A DNA stretch of 64,000 bases from Nemertoderma westbladi (lineage: Eukaryota; Xenacoelomorpha; Nemertodermatida; Nemertodermatidae). Where the stretch lies: the NCBI GenBank assembly GCA_032718475.1, contig JAUCBJ010007524.1, positions 124,001 through 188,000 of the forward strand, given 5' to 3'. Positions 12,627 through 22,942 of the stretch are shown here, one piece after another (position 1 is the first letter of the stretch; the number at the start of each line of letters is the position of its first letter). Below the pieces are notes generated by a model that had not been told where the DNA came from, made no database searches, and worked only from the letters and a program-made list of their open reading frames with translations. Position numbers and translations under genes: made by a program.

Positions 12627-12834
12627 TTTGTCTCCTGCCTCAAAACAAAATTAGTGTTAGAACGCAAACTCATTTCGTATGCATTCCTCGTATGCAAATA
12701 TTGAGAATTTGTCTAGTGGGTATCAAAACAAAATTTTATTTTCGAAAATGTTTGGAAAATTAAAAAATTTTTTAAAAAATTAGAAGTGAACCCAAGACAA
12801 TTCCAAACGCTGTGTATAGACCCGTTCTAGAATC
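12627..12834 (+). other. BEL copy 1 spacer after pol, left of the nested element
   Basis: Matches 59785-60000 of copy 2 and is continued at 20134 on the other side of the nested element. It ends with GAATC (12830-12834), the target-site duplication. No coding sequence. Confidence 0.85.
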
Positions 12835-13372
12835 TGTTAGCTTATTCAATCCCGCCAACACCCCATAAAGTTATTAGCCGATAAGCAATATTGGGAGCCA
12901 CGAGATTGGGTAATTAACCAACTCGTGCCATCCCAATGAGAGTGGGAAGGAAGCACACAATAGAGGGTCAGGGGCCAAACCCCTAACCCAAGGAGAACAG
13001 GTGGAGTGAACGGGAATACTCCACGGGGCGCCAACAAGGGTATTAACCAATCAGAGGGGGGAATGGCATCGATTGAGTAGCAGTAAGGCCACCGTGCAAT
13101 ATAACCAATAACCTATTGATCAGTGATTCAGTTATCTCAGTGCAGCAGTGCTAGCGTAGGGTACAGCCAATTAGTTTAGTTAGGGGATCACGGGACTTTA
13201 GTTACCGTATCCCGCCTACCGTATAATTCACAATATATCTATATCCTATAACCTATTATTATACACCGAACTTCAGAACTCAATTATCTTTATTTCACTC
13301 TTATACACGGCGGGGACGCGTGGACTAAATACCACATCGGATAAATCGGGATCCCTCCTGGATCCCGTCACA
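12835..13372 (+). repeat. 5' LTR of the gag-only element
   Basis: 538 bp, TG...CA. I see no difference from the 3' LTR, so insertion is very recent. AT-rich TATA-like stretches near 13230-13262 could serve as a promoter, but this is only base composition. Confidence 0.95.
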
Positions 13373-13488
13373 GTAACTAAAACGGTGTTGCTTCCCCAGC
13401 TAAACTCAGTAACTAAAGACGAGCTGCCGCCCCAGTTAAACACAAAGAACTCCACCCTAGCTAGCCGAACCATCAGCCACCAGACGAG
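13373..13488 (+). other. Primer-site region and leader of the gag-only element
   Basis: Directly after the LTR, two related copies of about 36 bp stand in tandem (13373-13408 and 13409-13444). Both begin GTAACTAAA and carry CCCCAG(C/T)TAAAC. The tRNA primer site should lie here, but I cannot match a tRNA. The gag start follows at 13489. Confidence 0.6.
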
Positions 13489-16400
13489 ATGAGTGAGTCG
13501 GGCGAGACACCGCCGCGGACCCCGGACGACGATCTAACGATCCGTGAGGCCACGGCGAGACGATACGAACCCACGATGCCAGTCGATGCTACGCCGACCA
13601 CGTCGACGCCGGTTGACGCCACGTCGATAACGAGCAACCTGGCGAACCAAGATGTGGGGGGTCGTCTACCAGGAGAGAGCGAGTCGAGTAGAGGAGGAGA
13701 ACGAAAAGACGAGTCGACGCGGAGCGAGGGTCGACATACCGATGTCACCGGTCAGCCACAGGCCGAGGACGACGAACGGTCCACCGGAACGGCGACGGTG
13801 GGGCCGTCGGTACGACGTCGGACCCGGAGAGAGAGAGGAGAGGTCGGCGACGAGGACGTCGGGGTTTCTGATCGACTTCGACGGGCCTACAACGCGACCC
13901 GGGAACTACTAAAGGAGGCCAAGGAGGGGGCGAAGATAGACGAGGTGAGACTGAGAAAGCGACTAGGTGAGTCGAACAGATACTTTGATCACCTAGTGTG
14001 TTCTGGACAGAGAGAACTAGCAGAGTTGAGGGCGAGAGGAGTTGTCAACGAACTGGTTGAACTATGGGAATGTAGGGGTATGCAGCCTAGTGTAGTGTAC
14101 ATAGGGCCATACTTAGTCGATGCCCGGGGAGTAAAATTAGTGGGTTGGAAGAGACCGCAGGAGGGCGAATCCGAGGTTAACTCCGAGGATTCGGTCTCGT
14201 CGGTCGGAGGAAGTTCCGGGAGGCGGGGGAGAGTTAGTAGGACAGAGGGGGGGCGGGAGTCCGTCGCAACCGATAAGTCTGCTACATCCTCCGCAAAAGA
14301 AAGAAGGGTGCGGGAGATAAATCTGGCGTATGATTTAGAAAGGGCGGCGGCAAAGCAGAAAAGCTTAGAGCGGCAACTGAGGGATAAAACCGCCGTCTTA
14401 AAGGTGTTAAGAGAGTTAGAGTTAAGAGAGTATAGAAAGAGAGTCGAGGAGTGTAAGAGAGTCGAGGAGTGTATAGAGCGGAAGATGAGAGTAGGAGACG
14501 AGCCGGCGACGTGGCCTGAGATAATTGCGAGAGTTGAGTCGGGCGAGCAGAATATGCGAAAGAGAAAGATAGAGGGTAAGCATGAGCGGGATGATTTGCG
14601 TGCCCGGCTAGGGAGGCTTGCGCAATATCAAGCCAAACTAGGCCAGCGCCGACTAGAACTGGCGCGGTTGGAGATATCAGAGAGTGAGCCCCCACCTACA
14701 GACACCGGGCGAGAGAACCAGAACTGGTGTAGCCGTACGGGCGGGGGGGGGTAGTAGTAGTACGTCAGAAGTAGTTAATATTAATAGTACCGTAGTAAAT
14801 AACCCTAATCCCTTTATTACAGGAAATAATATTTTACCGGGTAGTAGTAATTTAAATTTAAATACAAATATTCTAAATAATAATTTCAATTCAAACCCGC
14901 AAAATAATTCGGATAATAATTTAAGTCTAGAGAATAGTAGTGATCTAAGTAATTTAAATAATTTAAATAATAATCCTGTTTCAAATTCTAATAATTTAAT
15001 TGATTTAACAAATAATATTGGGAATGGTGCTATTAATGTGAGCGTGTCGGACGTACATAACTCAGCAGACGGTGGCCTGGTAGGCCACGTAGTTAGTAGG
15101 CAGGAGGTGGCAGGGTTGAGCCAACCCGGCGGCGGCCTGGTAGGCCACGCAGTTAGTAGACAGGAGGTAGCGGGGTTGAGCCAACCCGAAGTAGGCCTGG
15201 TGGGCCACGCAGTAGTAGAGAGAGAGGCGGGGGTGAACAGACCCAGCCGTAGTAGAGACAGCGCGTCGACTAGAGAGGGGTATAGAGACGAAGTAAGAGA
15301 TATTGAAGTTATATGTGGCGAGTGGGGGGGGGGGGGGCTACCGGCGCCCCACCACATAAGATTAGTGGCGAGAGAGGGGGGGCAGAGAATGCCCCACAAG
15401 AGGGGTGTAGAAGTGTAGTAAGAGGTAGTGAAGTTAGAAGTGGCGGGTGGGGGGGGGCTACGGGCACCCCACCGCGAGAAGTTAGTAGAGAGAGAGGGGG
15501 GGCAGAGAGTGTCCCGCAGACGTCAGCGGATAATGCGCGGGCCGAATCAGGTAAACCGCAACACCCGGCGACGGAGAGTAATAGGGGGATTGCGAGTATC
15601 CCCAGCGGCGTGCGATCGAGTAGAGAGAGGCAGGTTGACGTCGCGAGAGGGCAGGCGAAGCGTCGAGCCCGACCAGAAGAGAGAAGAAGAACAGTGGAGT
15701 TTAACCGGGAGGTCGACGAGAGATCTCACGAGCCGGAATACTGCACTGAAAAGAGACGAAGAGGAGATAGTAGAAAAGGTGTCGCCACGAATGATAGGAG
15801 TGCGAGGACGGATAACGAACCGTCGATAGTAGAGATGGAGTCAGGGAGCCAGTGGGGTCGAACTTCGGGAGATTGCCGTCGCCCCGGAGAAACGCACCGC
15901 ACGCCAAGAGAGGGGTACAAGACGTACCAATACAGAGTCGAGAACAGGAGAGGGGATCGGAGAGAAGCTTCCCGACGTGATATAGCTGCCGATCGAGAGT
16001 ACGGTAGTCGCGGGGAGATACAAGATTCGCGAAGAATAAACTTCGGTTCGGAAGGGCATATGCAGACTGCAGGACATACTGTAGGCCTTACTGCACATAC
16101 TATTGTAGGCCATGCTGAGAGAGATAGAGTAGGCGATGGGGTAGCGCGAACGATGGGATTAAACCCGGAAGTCGCGGAGTACATACCGGTAGGTAGGCGA
16201 GAGGTAGGTAGGCCTGTATCGGTACAGCAGCATGACTATAATAATACACAGGGACATAACATATATTCAGGGGAGGGGGGAGTTATTGGAGATAGACGTA
16301 TGGGCCCCAATGTATTAACATCAACCCCAGTACCAAACATACCGGCTGGGGGGGGACAGGGTGACATTCCCCCATCACAATATCGACAATGTACCCCGAT

Positions 16401-17214
16401 AGGAGCAAGAACATCGAACTCCCTGGACGAGAGCAGGTCGTGCGGACAGTCAATACCACACGCGGCCGTACAGGGGACTGCTAGTCCACAGTTAGCTGGT
16501 AGCAGGGCCACACCGTGGCAGGGACAGAAAGAAAATAACACCAAAAATAAAAACAATCCCAATATACCCAGTAGGCCGAGTCTAGACAACCAAGACATTA
16601 AATCGGTACATATAAACCTAAGCGCGATACGTGAAGGACTATACAGGAAACGCTATAATCCAGGATTCCAATGTCAATTACATCGGGACGGAACCCATAA
16701 GACCAGGAGTTGCAAGTACTGGCAAGCGTTGCCCAAACGAGATCGTGTAGCCTACACAGACGCAAACGGACTATGTCATCGATGTGTGGTAAAAGGACAC
16801 AGATCCGGAGAGTGTTGGAAAGGGAGAGGATGTGAAAGGACTAGACCAGGGGCAGAGAAGCCCATGAGCAAACATAAGGGAGTCGGGAAAGTAGAAGGAG
16901 GCGTGTTGCATACACACGCAGGACGGACACAGTGCGAGGGGGCATTACATGAGCAGACACCGCGTATACCGAGGGTCGAGCGGGGGTCGTCGAGGGCTCT
17001 AATGCCAGCGCACATACGAAGGGGGAGGCCAGCAAAGGTGGCACCGAAGAGAGTGTGGCGAAGAGTTAGAGGACGTATAGGAGGGCAGCAGGAGAGTGCC
17101 TACTGGAAGAAGGGGCACCTGAGAGTTTTTAGTCGTCCAAAGTTTTGGACTGAGGGGGGTGGGAATGAGGGCGAGACGCCCTTCCCACGCACAAAATATA
17201 AAATAATTATTTAA
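13489..17214 (+). CDS. Gag-like protein of the gag-only element (two frame changes)
   Basis: Starts at ATG 13489, 117 bp after the LTR. The first part (13489-14754) has a Ser/Thr/Asp-rich N-terminus, a helical section and a coiled coil (about residues 265-340, rich in Glu/Arg/Lys). At a 9-G run (14743-14751) the frame changes into an Asn-rich stretch (14765-15030) and a 20-residue repeat occurring three times (15070-15230). At a 14-G run (15324-15337) it changes again into the last part, ending TAA 17214. That part is Arg-rich and has a Cys/His region at 16672-16850 (CQLH, later LCHRCVVKGHRSGEC) like the paired zinc knuckles of BEL/Pao Gag. Both frame changes sit exactly at G-runs, so slippage, read error or recoding are all possible. 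No enzyme domain is present. Confidence 0.8.
15070..15230 (+). repeat. Three-copy 60-bp coding repeat in the gag-only element
   Basis: Units read GLVGH(V/A)VSRQEVAGLSQP; the third is diverged. In DNA each unit opens with the palindrome-like GGCCTGGTAGGCCACG. Confidence 0.85.
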
Positions 17215-18665
17215 TTAAATAATATAATTAAATAATAAAGTAGGTAGAAGTTAGGTAGTTAGGAGTTATTTAGGAGGTACGTAGTACCTAGAGTCAGAGT
17301 TAGTTAGTTAGTCAGTTAGCACTGATAGTTAGTGTTAGAGTAAGAGTTAGAGGGTACGCAGTACCGTTAGTAAGAGTAGAGTCAGAGGAGTTAGTAGGAG
17401 GGTACGTGTAGTACCGTTAGTAGAAGAGTTAGTAGGAGGGTACGTGTAGTACCGTTAGTAGAAGAGTTAGTAGGAGGGTACGTGTAGTACTGTTAGTAGA
17501 AGAGTTAGTAGGAGGGTACGTGTAGTACCGTTAGTAGAAGAGAGTTAGAGGGTACGTAAGTACCGCTAGTTAGTAGAGTTGGAGGGTACGTAAGTACCGC
17601 TAGTTAGTTAGAGTTAGAGGGTACGTAAGTACCGCTAGTTAGTTAGAGTTAGAGGGTACGTAAGTACCGCTAGTTAGTTAGAGAGTTAGAGGGTACGTAA
17701 GTACCGCTAGTTAGTTAGAGTTAGAGGGTACGTAAGTACCGGTTAGAGAGTAAGAGTTAGAGGGTACGCAGTACCGTTAGAGAGTAGGAGTAGTAAGAGG
17801 GTACCTTGTACCGCTAGCTAGTAGAGAGAGCTAGAGTAGTAAGAGGGTACGTAGTACCGCTAGTTAGGAGTGTTAGTAGTAGCAGTAGAAGGGTTGTGGG
17901 CACCGGAAGCGCCACGCAGTTAGAGTTAGTAGGGAATGCGCTGAACTTAATGGGGCACGGGCGTGATGACGTGTTTGATGTAAGAGCAAGGTATGTTAAT
18001 TAGGGTGGGTGCCGGGCACAAGAGGTGCCGGGCACAAAAAGAGTAGAGTAGTAGACGGGCACATAGGGTTGCCAGGTAGTAGAGTTAGAGAGTTAGAGAT
18101 AGAGTAGAGTAGTAGAGAAGGCACATAGGGTGCCAGGTAGTAGAGTTAGAGAGATAGAGATAGTGTAGAGTAGTAGAGAGGGCACATAGGGTGCCAGTTA
18201 GTAGAGTTAGAAGGTGCCGGGCACAAGAGGTGCCGGGCACAAAAAGAGTTAGTAGAGTTAGAAGAGAGTTAGTAGAGTCAGTAGTAGTTCACATAATTAA
18301 CGTACCCACTCTGCCGGCACTCAGAGCGTCACGTGTAGGCGATGAGACGTAAAGGGGGAGTAGAGGAGTAGAGACGGGCACATTGGGTGCCAGGTAGTAG
18401 AAGAGTAAAGAGGGCACATAGGGTGCCAGGTAGTAGAGTTAGAGAGGTAGTAGTGTAGTAGAGAGGGCACATAAGGTGCCAGGTAGTAGAGTTAGAGAGG
18501 TAGTAGTGTAGTAGAGAGGGCACATAGGGTGCCAGGCAGTAGAGTTAGAGAGGTAGTAGTGTAGTAGAGAGGGCACATAGGGTGCCAGGTAGTAGAGTAG
18601 AGCAGAGAGGGCACATAGGGTGCCATATAGTAGAGTGGTTGTGGGCACCGCAAGCGCCACGTAGT
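17215..18665 (+). repeat. Array of about 25 short hairpins between gag and the 3' LTR
   Basis: Tandem units of roughly 35-55 bp, each with a small palindrome joined by purine-rich TTAGAGTTAGTAGAG linkers. From about 17275 to 17860 the palindromes are GGTAC-n3-5-GTACC (for example GGTACGTAAGTACC, repeated at about 17549-17740). From about 18005 to 18640 they are GGCAC-n5-GTGCC or GTGCCGGGCAC. Both arms change together between the two classes, so base pairing is kept while sequence is not. The linkers are full of TAG, so the region is not coding. Confidence 0.85.
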
Positions 18666-19585
18666 TAGAAGAGTGGAGTAGAGTTAGTAGAGCTAGTTAG
18701 TAGAGTTAGCAGAGCTAGTGGAGTAGAGTTAGCAGAGCTAGTGGAGTAGAGTTAGTAGAGCTAGTTAGCAGAGTTGGTAGACTCAGAGGAGTCAAGTAGA
18801 GTCAGTAGAAGTAGAGAGCTAGTAGGAGTTAGTTAGACTTAGTAGAGAGTTAAAGTTAGTAGAAAGTTAGAGGCTCTCAGTTAGAGCTAGAAGTAGTAAG
18901 AGTTAGTAGTTAGCAGAGTTAGTTAGATAGTTAGAGTTAGTAAGCAGTAGGTAGATAGTATGATAGCACAGGGGTAGCATTAGAGAATGAAGCCTTAGGG
19001 AGTGGAGTGACAGAGAGTGGAGAGGTGATAGTGCGGAGTGCGGAGAGAGTGGTGTAAGTACTATAGTCATACAACCTTTCTCAATTAGCTACTGGGACTG
19101 GGGGACAATTGACTATGGGACTATGGACGAGACAACTGACAATTTCACGCTTCTTGAGTGCGACGGCACGAGAGGGGGGGGAGGTTCGTCAGGAGAGATA
19201 AAACAGTCAAAGTGGAGTTGAGAATCGGAATAAGAGTGTGAAGTGCGGAGAGAGTGCGAACGCAATTCTAGTGTGGGGGGGGGGGGAGAATAAGAGGCTG
19301 AGTGAGGGACGAGGAGGTCCGGGGGTATGAGGGAGTTAGGGTGAGAGTAGAGGGGAGGTAGGGCGAAAGTGTTGGGGAAACAAAAATCGCGTGAAGAGGT
19401 GAGCGCGATCGGCCCGACATGAGACGCCAGGCACACAGGGTAGCGTTATCATACCCATAGGGGGCGGCCTGGAAAGCCGGCTCCTAGAGAAAAGAATTCC
19501 ACCCCACACCCGATACTAGATCGGGATCCAGCGGGATTGTAACGCACTTTTTGGTTGATGCTATCTTCTTACCGGGAAGATAGCA
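18666..19585 (+). other. Purine-rich 3' non-coding region of the gag-only element
   Basis: Continues the AGTTAGTAGAG-type low-complexity DNA without the regular hairpins to about 18960, then mixed sequence with G-runs (for example about 19274-19285). The minus-strand frame at 19113-19436 is low-complexity and not supported as a gene. Confidence 0.7.
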
Positions 19586-19595
19586 TGGGGGGGAG
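19586..19595 (+). other. Polypurine tract of the gag-only element
   Basis: A G-rich run ending GGGGGGGAG lies directly against the 3' LTR start at 19596, the expected place for the plus-strand primer. A short inverted repeat (CTATCTTC at 19561 and GAAGATAG at 19577) lies just upstream. Confidence 0.85.
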
Positions 19596-20133
19596 TGTTA
19601 GCTTATTCAATCCCGCCAACACCCCATAAAGTTATTAGCCGATAAGCAATATTGGGAGCCACGAGATTGGGTAATTAACCAACTCGTGCCATCCCAATGA
19701 GAGTGGGAAGGAAGCACACAATAGAGGGTCAGGGGCCAAACCCCTAACCCAAGGAGAACAGGTGGAGTGAACGGGAATACTCCACGGGGCGCCAACAAGG
19801 GTATTAACCAATCAGAGGGGGGAATGGCATCGATTGAGTAGCAGTAAGGCCACCGTGCAATATAACCAATAACCTATTGATCAGTGATTCAGTTATCTCA
19901 GTGCAGCAGTGCTAGCGTAGGGTACAGCCAATTAGTTTAGTTAGGGGATCACGGGACTTTAGTTACCGTATCCCGCCTACCGTATAATTCACAATATATC
20001 TATATCCTATAACCTATTATTATACACCGAACTTCAGAACTCAATTATCTTTATTTCACTCTTATACACGGCGGGGACGCGTGGACTAAATACCACATCG
20101 GATAAATCGGGATCCCTCCTGGATCCCGTCACA
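19596..20133 (+). repeat. 3' LTR of the gag-only element
   Basis: 538 bp with no visible difference from 12835-13372. Followed by the target duplication GAATC and resumed BEL copy 1 sequence. Confidence 0.95.
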
Positions 20134-20679
20134 GAATCCGTCTATAGATATACAGTAATTTGAAAAGTCGTGAGCCTGGAAAATAGCATTTAGAAACCAT
20201 GGTGATGGCTATATTATGTAGGAGTGTAAATTGAGTTCAGTAACTTCCACAGATTGGTGCCAACAGTACAACAACCAAGGTGCTAAAGGTTAGTAGCACC
20301 AGAGGCATACACAGACCCCACTCAGTAGTTTGCAGTGAAGTGAGGTGTTCGATTATCAAACCTGTGGGTTTGGTATAGTCGAGCGCCAAAACTATTGTCC
20401 TTTCTAACTACTATAGTCTAGTACAAGTATTGGGGAGTAGCTTGGGCATCAAAAAGTGAGTCGGTCACGGCCAGTTTATCTCCGAAGTTTTTGCGCTATG
20501 CATGGGAATAGGTTAGAAGAAAGTTAGGAATGAGACGGGATCTAGAGAGCCGAACCTGAACTGCTGGAAGGCGGCTGGGGGGTTTGGGAAGTCTGTCCTT
20601 CGGCATCATCTAACTGATTTACCCACAGTGTAATTAGTTATGTAACGAACCAATTGGATATGTATATATACGCGGCATA
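20134..20679 (+). other. BEL copy 1 spacer between pol and ORF3
   Basis: Matches 60001-60558 of copy 2 with small differences. There is no open frame. A G-run of 6 near 20577 corresponds to a 22-G run in copy 2 (60432-60453). The spacer may hold the 5' end or splice site for ORF3 expression, but no signal can be assigned. Confidence 0.7.
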
Positions 20680-21474
20680 ATGGAAAAGGAAATGAGAGCG
20701 CAACCGAGGAGAGGGTTTACCGCCAGAGAGGAGGCGGAACTACCATTCGCCCGACCCGGGTGTAAAGATTCGAACGTTTACTACCATGGGAGATCGGTGA
20801 TGGAGTTAAACGGGAAGTATAAGCCCTCGTATGAGAAGGAGTTGAGGAGGGAACGGATGCGAGCGTTGGGAGACCGCATGGAGGTTTTACGGAAGGAGTA
20901 TCGCACTCGTTATCCCTACGACTTTGCCCTTGATGTATGCGACATTAGCGCAGACCCAGACGAGGAAATCGCCCGTCTGTACCATATGAACATGTATTTA
21001 CGTTATGATGAACCTCTACCTGCAGTCCGGGATAAATTCGACGGAATGCACCTTTACCAGAGGACTCGAGGCGATGATCAGGAGACGCCAAAGGTTTTCA
21101 GCGTATACAAGTTGTTCTACAAATGCGGCAAATACATGAATAAACAAGACGTAGCGATTCCCGATCGACTGAACGAGCAGCATCCTGAACCGATATTAAC
21201 GCGATGTCAAGCTCACCAGTTCCTTAGATACAACGAGGGAGGTTACCCGATGAGCAACCCGATGATCAGTATCGACTTTAGCGGAAAGCGACCTCCGAGA
21301 CCCATTACGCCGACTGTTACGACTTTAGATCCGTATACGGAGATTAAACCCTGTTCGACACCCGCTTTGATAGAGACGGCAGCGGCCATATACCGAGCCT
21401 ATAAGGACCTAGAGTTACTGCAAATTACAATCCGAACTATGATTTCTACCCTTTTGATTAATGGTTCTATGTGA
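20680..21474 (+). CDS. BEL ORF3, copy 1, 3'-truncated by fusion to LTR DNA
   Basis: ATG at 20680, 264 codons open. Residues 1 to about 245 (to 21415) belong to ORF3; the last 19 (21416-21474) are translated LTR sequence after a deletion junction. I do not recognise the protein. It is soluble-looking, Arg/Tyr/Pro-rich, with no signal peptide or membrane segment, so it is not a typical envelope protein. It has four Cys (for example PGCKDS, DVCDIS, FYKCGKY) in no clear zinc pattern. Against copy 2 most base changes in the first 55 codons are synonymous (roughly 18 against 5), a sign of past selection on the protein. It lies in the position where some LTR elements carry an accessory or env gene. 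Confidence 0.7.
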   Translation: MEKEMRAQPRRGFTAREEAELPFARPGCKDSNVYYHGRSVMELNGKYKPSYEKELRRERMRALGDRMEVLRKEYRTRYPYDFALDVCDISADPDEEIARLYHMNMYLRYDEPLPAVRDKFDGMHLYQRTRGDDQETPKVFSVYKLFYKCGKYMNKQDVAIPDRLNEQHPEPILTRCQAHQFLRYNEGGYPMSNPMISIDFSGKRPPRPITPTVTTLDPYTEIKPCSTPALIETAAAIYRAYKDLELLQITIRTMISTLLINGSM

Positions 21475-21790
21475 TTAAGATGCGATAATCCCACGGGATT
21501 TTCTTTAGACTGTCAGACTGTTTGTGATTGCATGCGCCGTTACTGTAGCTATTCATTCTAATGGAGGGCTAAGGTACCGGTAGGGGCGGCGGGTGCACCG
21601 GGGGGGTAGCGACGAAGGGAGTGCAGAGGATTCAAGAGCGAGCAACGCTGGCGGGGGGTCACCGTTGTGGTCGGAAGGCTAGCAGTGTAGAGAGAAGACC
21701 GGTCGCCGGTACAGTAATTAGGGGGCTGACGATCCAGATTTTGTCTCTATTTTGTAGTGTTAGGGGGGCAGGAATCGGGTTAGTTAGGAA
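21416..21790 (+). repeat. BEL LTR internal fragment, unit A
   Basis: Matches 5' LTR positions about 1858-2232 closely. It is joined upstream to ORF3 and downstream to the truncated 3' end of the non-LTR element, so both edges are deletion or insertion junctions rather than LTR ends. Confidence 0.85.
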
Positions 21791-21794
21791 AAGT

Positions 21795-22795
21795 GGATGA
21801 GAAGGTGACACCTAAATGTTTGTAAGACTCTACCATAGGTAGGGCAGTATTATTGTAATAGACTGGCAAAGTCTGGTATGGGATACTACCAGCCATTGTC
21901 ATTACTACTGTTTTGGATGGGTTAATTGTAACAAGCCATTTAAGTGCGCACTAATGAAGTGAACAGAGGTCTGTGTTTATAAAATGGGCCCTAACTGAAG
22001 GATGCTGTAATCGAGTGTACAATGACGTATCATCTGCAAAAAGTGATGCCGTGGATTTCAATACATCGATTAAATCATCGATATAAATAAGGAATAGCAG
22101 TGGACCCAAGATGCTGCCTTGCTAAAATAAGCTAAAATAAGCATATATACAGATGCAACGCCATCGAGTACAACCCGCTGGTAACGTCCCGACAGGTAAC
22201 TTGCAAACCAACCTAGCAACCTCCCACGGATCCCAATTCGTTCTAGCTTGTGCAATAGGCCTTGATGCCATACACGGTCAAACGCTTTCGATATATCACA
22301 GAAAATAATATGTGACACATCGCCGTCGTCCCATGCACGGCACCAGTCATCATAAAGTTGTAGTAAACGGTACACACAACCATCTCCAGATATTAAACCA
22401 GACTGATGTTCAGAAAGTTTATTACGTAGAAATTCCCAGAGATGTTTACGAACGACAGTTTCAAATACCTTGGATAAAATGCAGAGCAATGAAATTGGCC
22501 GATAGTTGGAGCAATAGTATGTTTCGTTATTCTTAAAGACTGGGCTTACGTTAGAGTATTTCCAAAGGGAGGGAAATGTTGATGTTAGTAATGAGATATT
22601 AAATAACACTGCTAGCAATGATGATATACTTGTACGTATAGCTTTGATTACCTTGGGGCCAATGCCGTCTGGACCAGACGCTTTATCAGATGACAAACTA
22701 GTTAGTGATTCCAGAACGTCTTCCTCACTAATTGTTATATTTTCTAAGATTGTAATATTTTCATTTTCATAGTCCAGTATAGGCAGAGGGTTCAA
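21795..22795 (-). pseudogene. Reverse transcriptase part of the unit A non-LTR ORF
   Basis: Same frame as the endonuclease. It contains KASGPDGIGPKVIK, NYRPISLL, KVFETVVRKHL, HQSGLISGDG and FCDISKAFDRVWH, the ordered RT motifs. Near 22125 a repeated GCTAAAATAA shifts the frame. In the other frame the protein goes on as [14 protein letters not shown] and the catalytic [10 protein letters not shown] (about 22030), then KHLGVTFSS close to the cut at 21791. RT motifs are therefore complete but the gene is inactive through a TAG, a frameshift and loss of its end. Confidence 0.85.
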
Positions 22796-22942
22796 TGGAG
22801 ATAGTAGTTTTGTTTGATCAATAAAGAAGTTATTTAAGAGTTCAGTTTTTGCACTAGCCTCAACAAGACATGTATTGTTTTCGATTAGGAATGGTATATT
22901 AGTAACTTTTGTTTTCCCAAGGGTATTCTTTGCGAAAGAATA

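Larger units (their letters stand above)
12835..20133 (+). mobile_element. Complete gag-only (non-autonomous) LTR retrotransposon nested in BEL copy 1
   Basis: It has 538-bp LTRs at 12835-13372 and 19596-20133 that look identical, beginning TGTTAGC and ending GTCACA. The 5-bp target duplication GAATC is intact on both sides (12830-12834 and 20134-20138), and copy 2 shows the empty site near 60000. A purine tract precedes the 3' LTR. The interior carries one long Gag-like reading frame split by two frame changes, then 2.4 kb of non-coding repeats. No protease, reverse transcriptase, RNase H or integrase is found, so it must have moved with enzymes from another element. The zinc-knuckle spacing in its Gag resembles BEL/Pao Gag, making a BEL-type helper likely. 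Confidence 0.92.
1280..21790 (+). mobile_element. BEL/Pao LTR retrotransposon, copy 1, degraded and nested
   Basis: The 5' LTR begins TGTTACG at 1280. Leader, gag, pol and ORF3 follow in the same order as copy 2 (48145 onward), with high nucleotide similarity. Three later insertions interrupt it: 3243-4521, 8677-9838 and 12835-20133. Internal deletions remove most of the protease (junction near 10285) and all of RNase H with the integrase start (junction near 11480). At its right end ORF3 is joined to an internal LTR piece (21416-21790), so the 3' end is lost. Many stops and frameshifts show it is dead. The BEL/Pao family is inferred from the copy 2 protease, RNase H and integrase signatures. 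Confidence 0.9.

Noticed and set aside
18329-18660. Minus-strand frames with repeated CPLYYTTTSLTLLPGT-type sequence
   Set aside because: They are the reverse of the hairpin array in the gag-only element and repeat with its period.
17270-18660. CRISPR-like array because of regular palindromic repeats
   Set aside because: The repeats change in class along the array, linkers are low-complexity rather than unique, and it lies inside an animal LTR element.
22312-22536. Plus-strand frame inside both duplicated RT genes
   Set aside because: Antisense shadow of the RT; no motif of its own.
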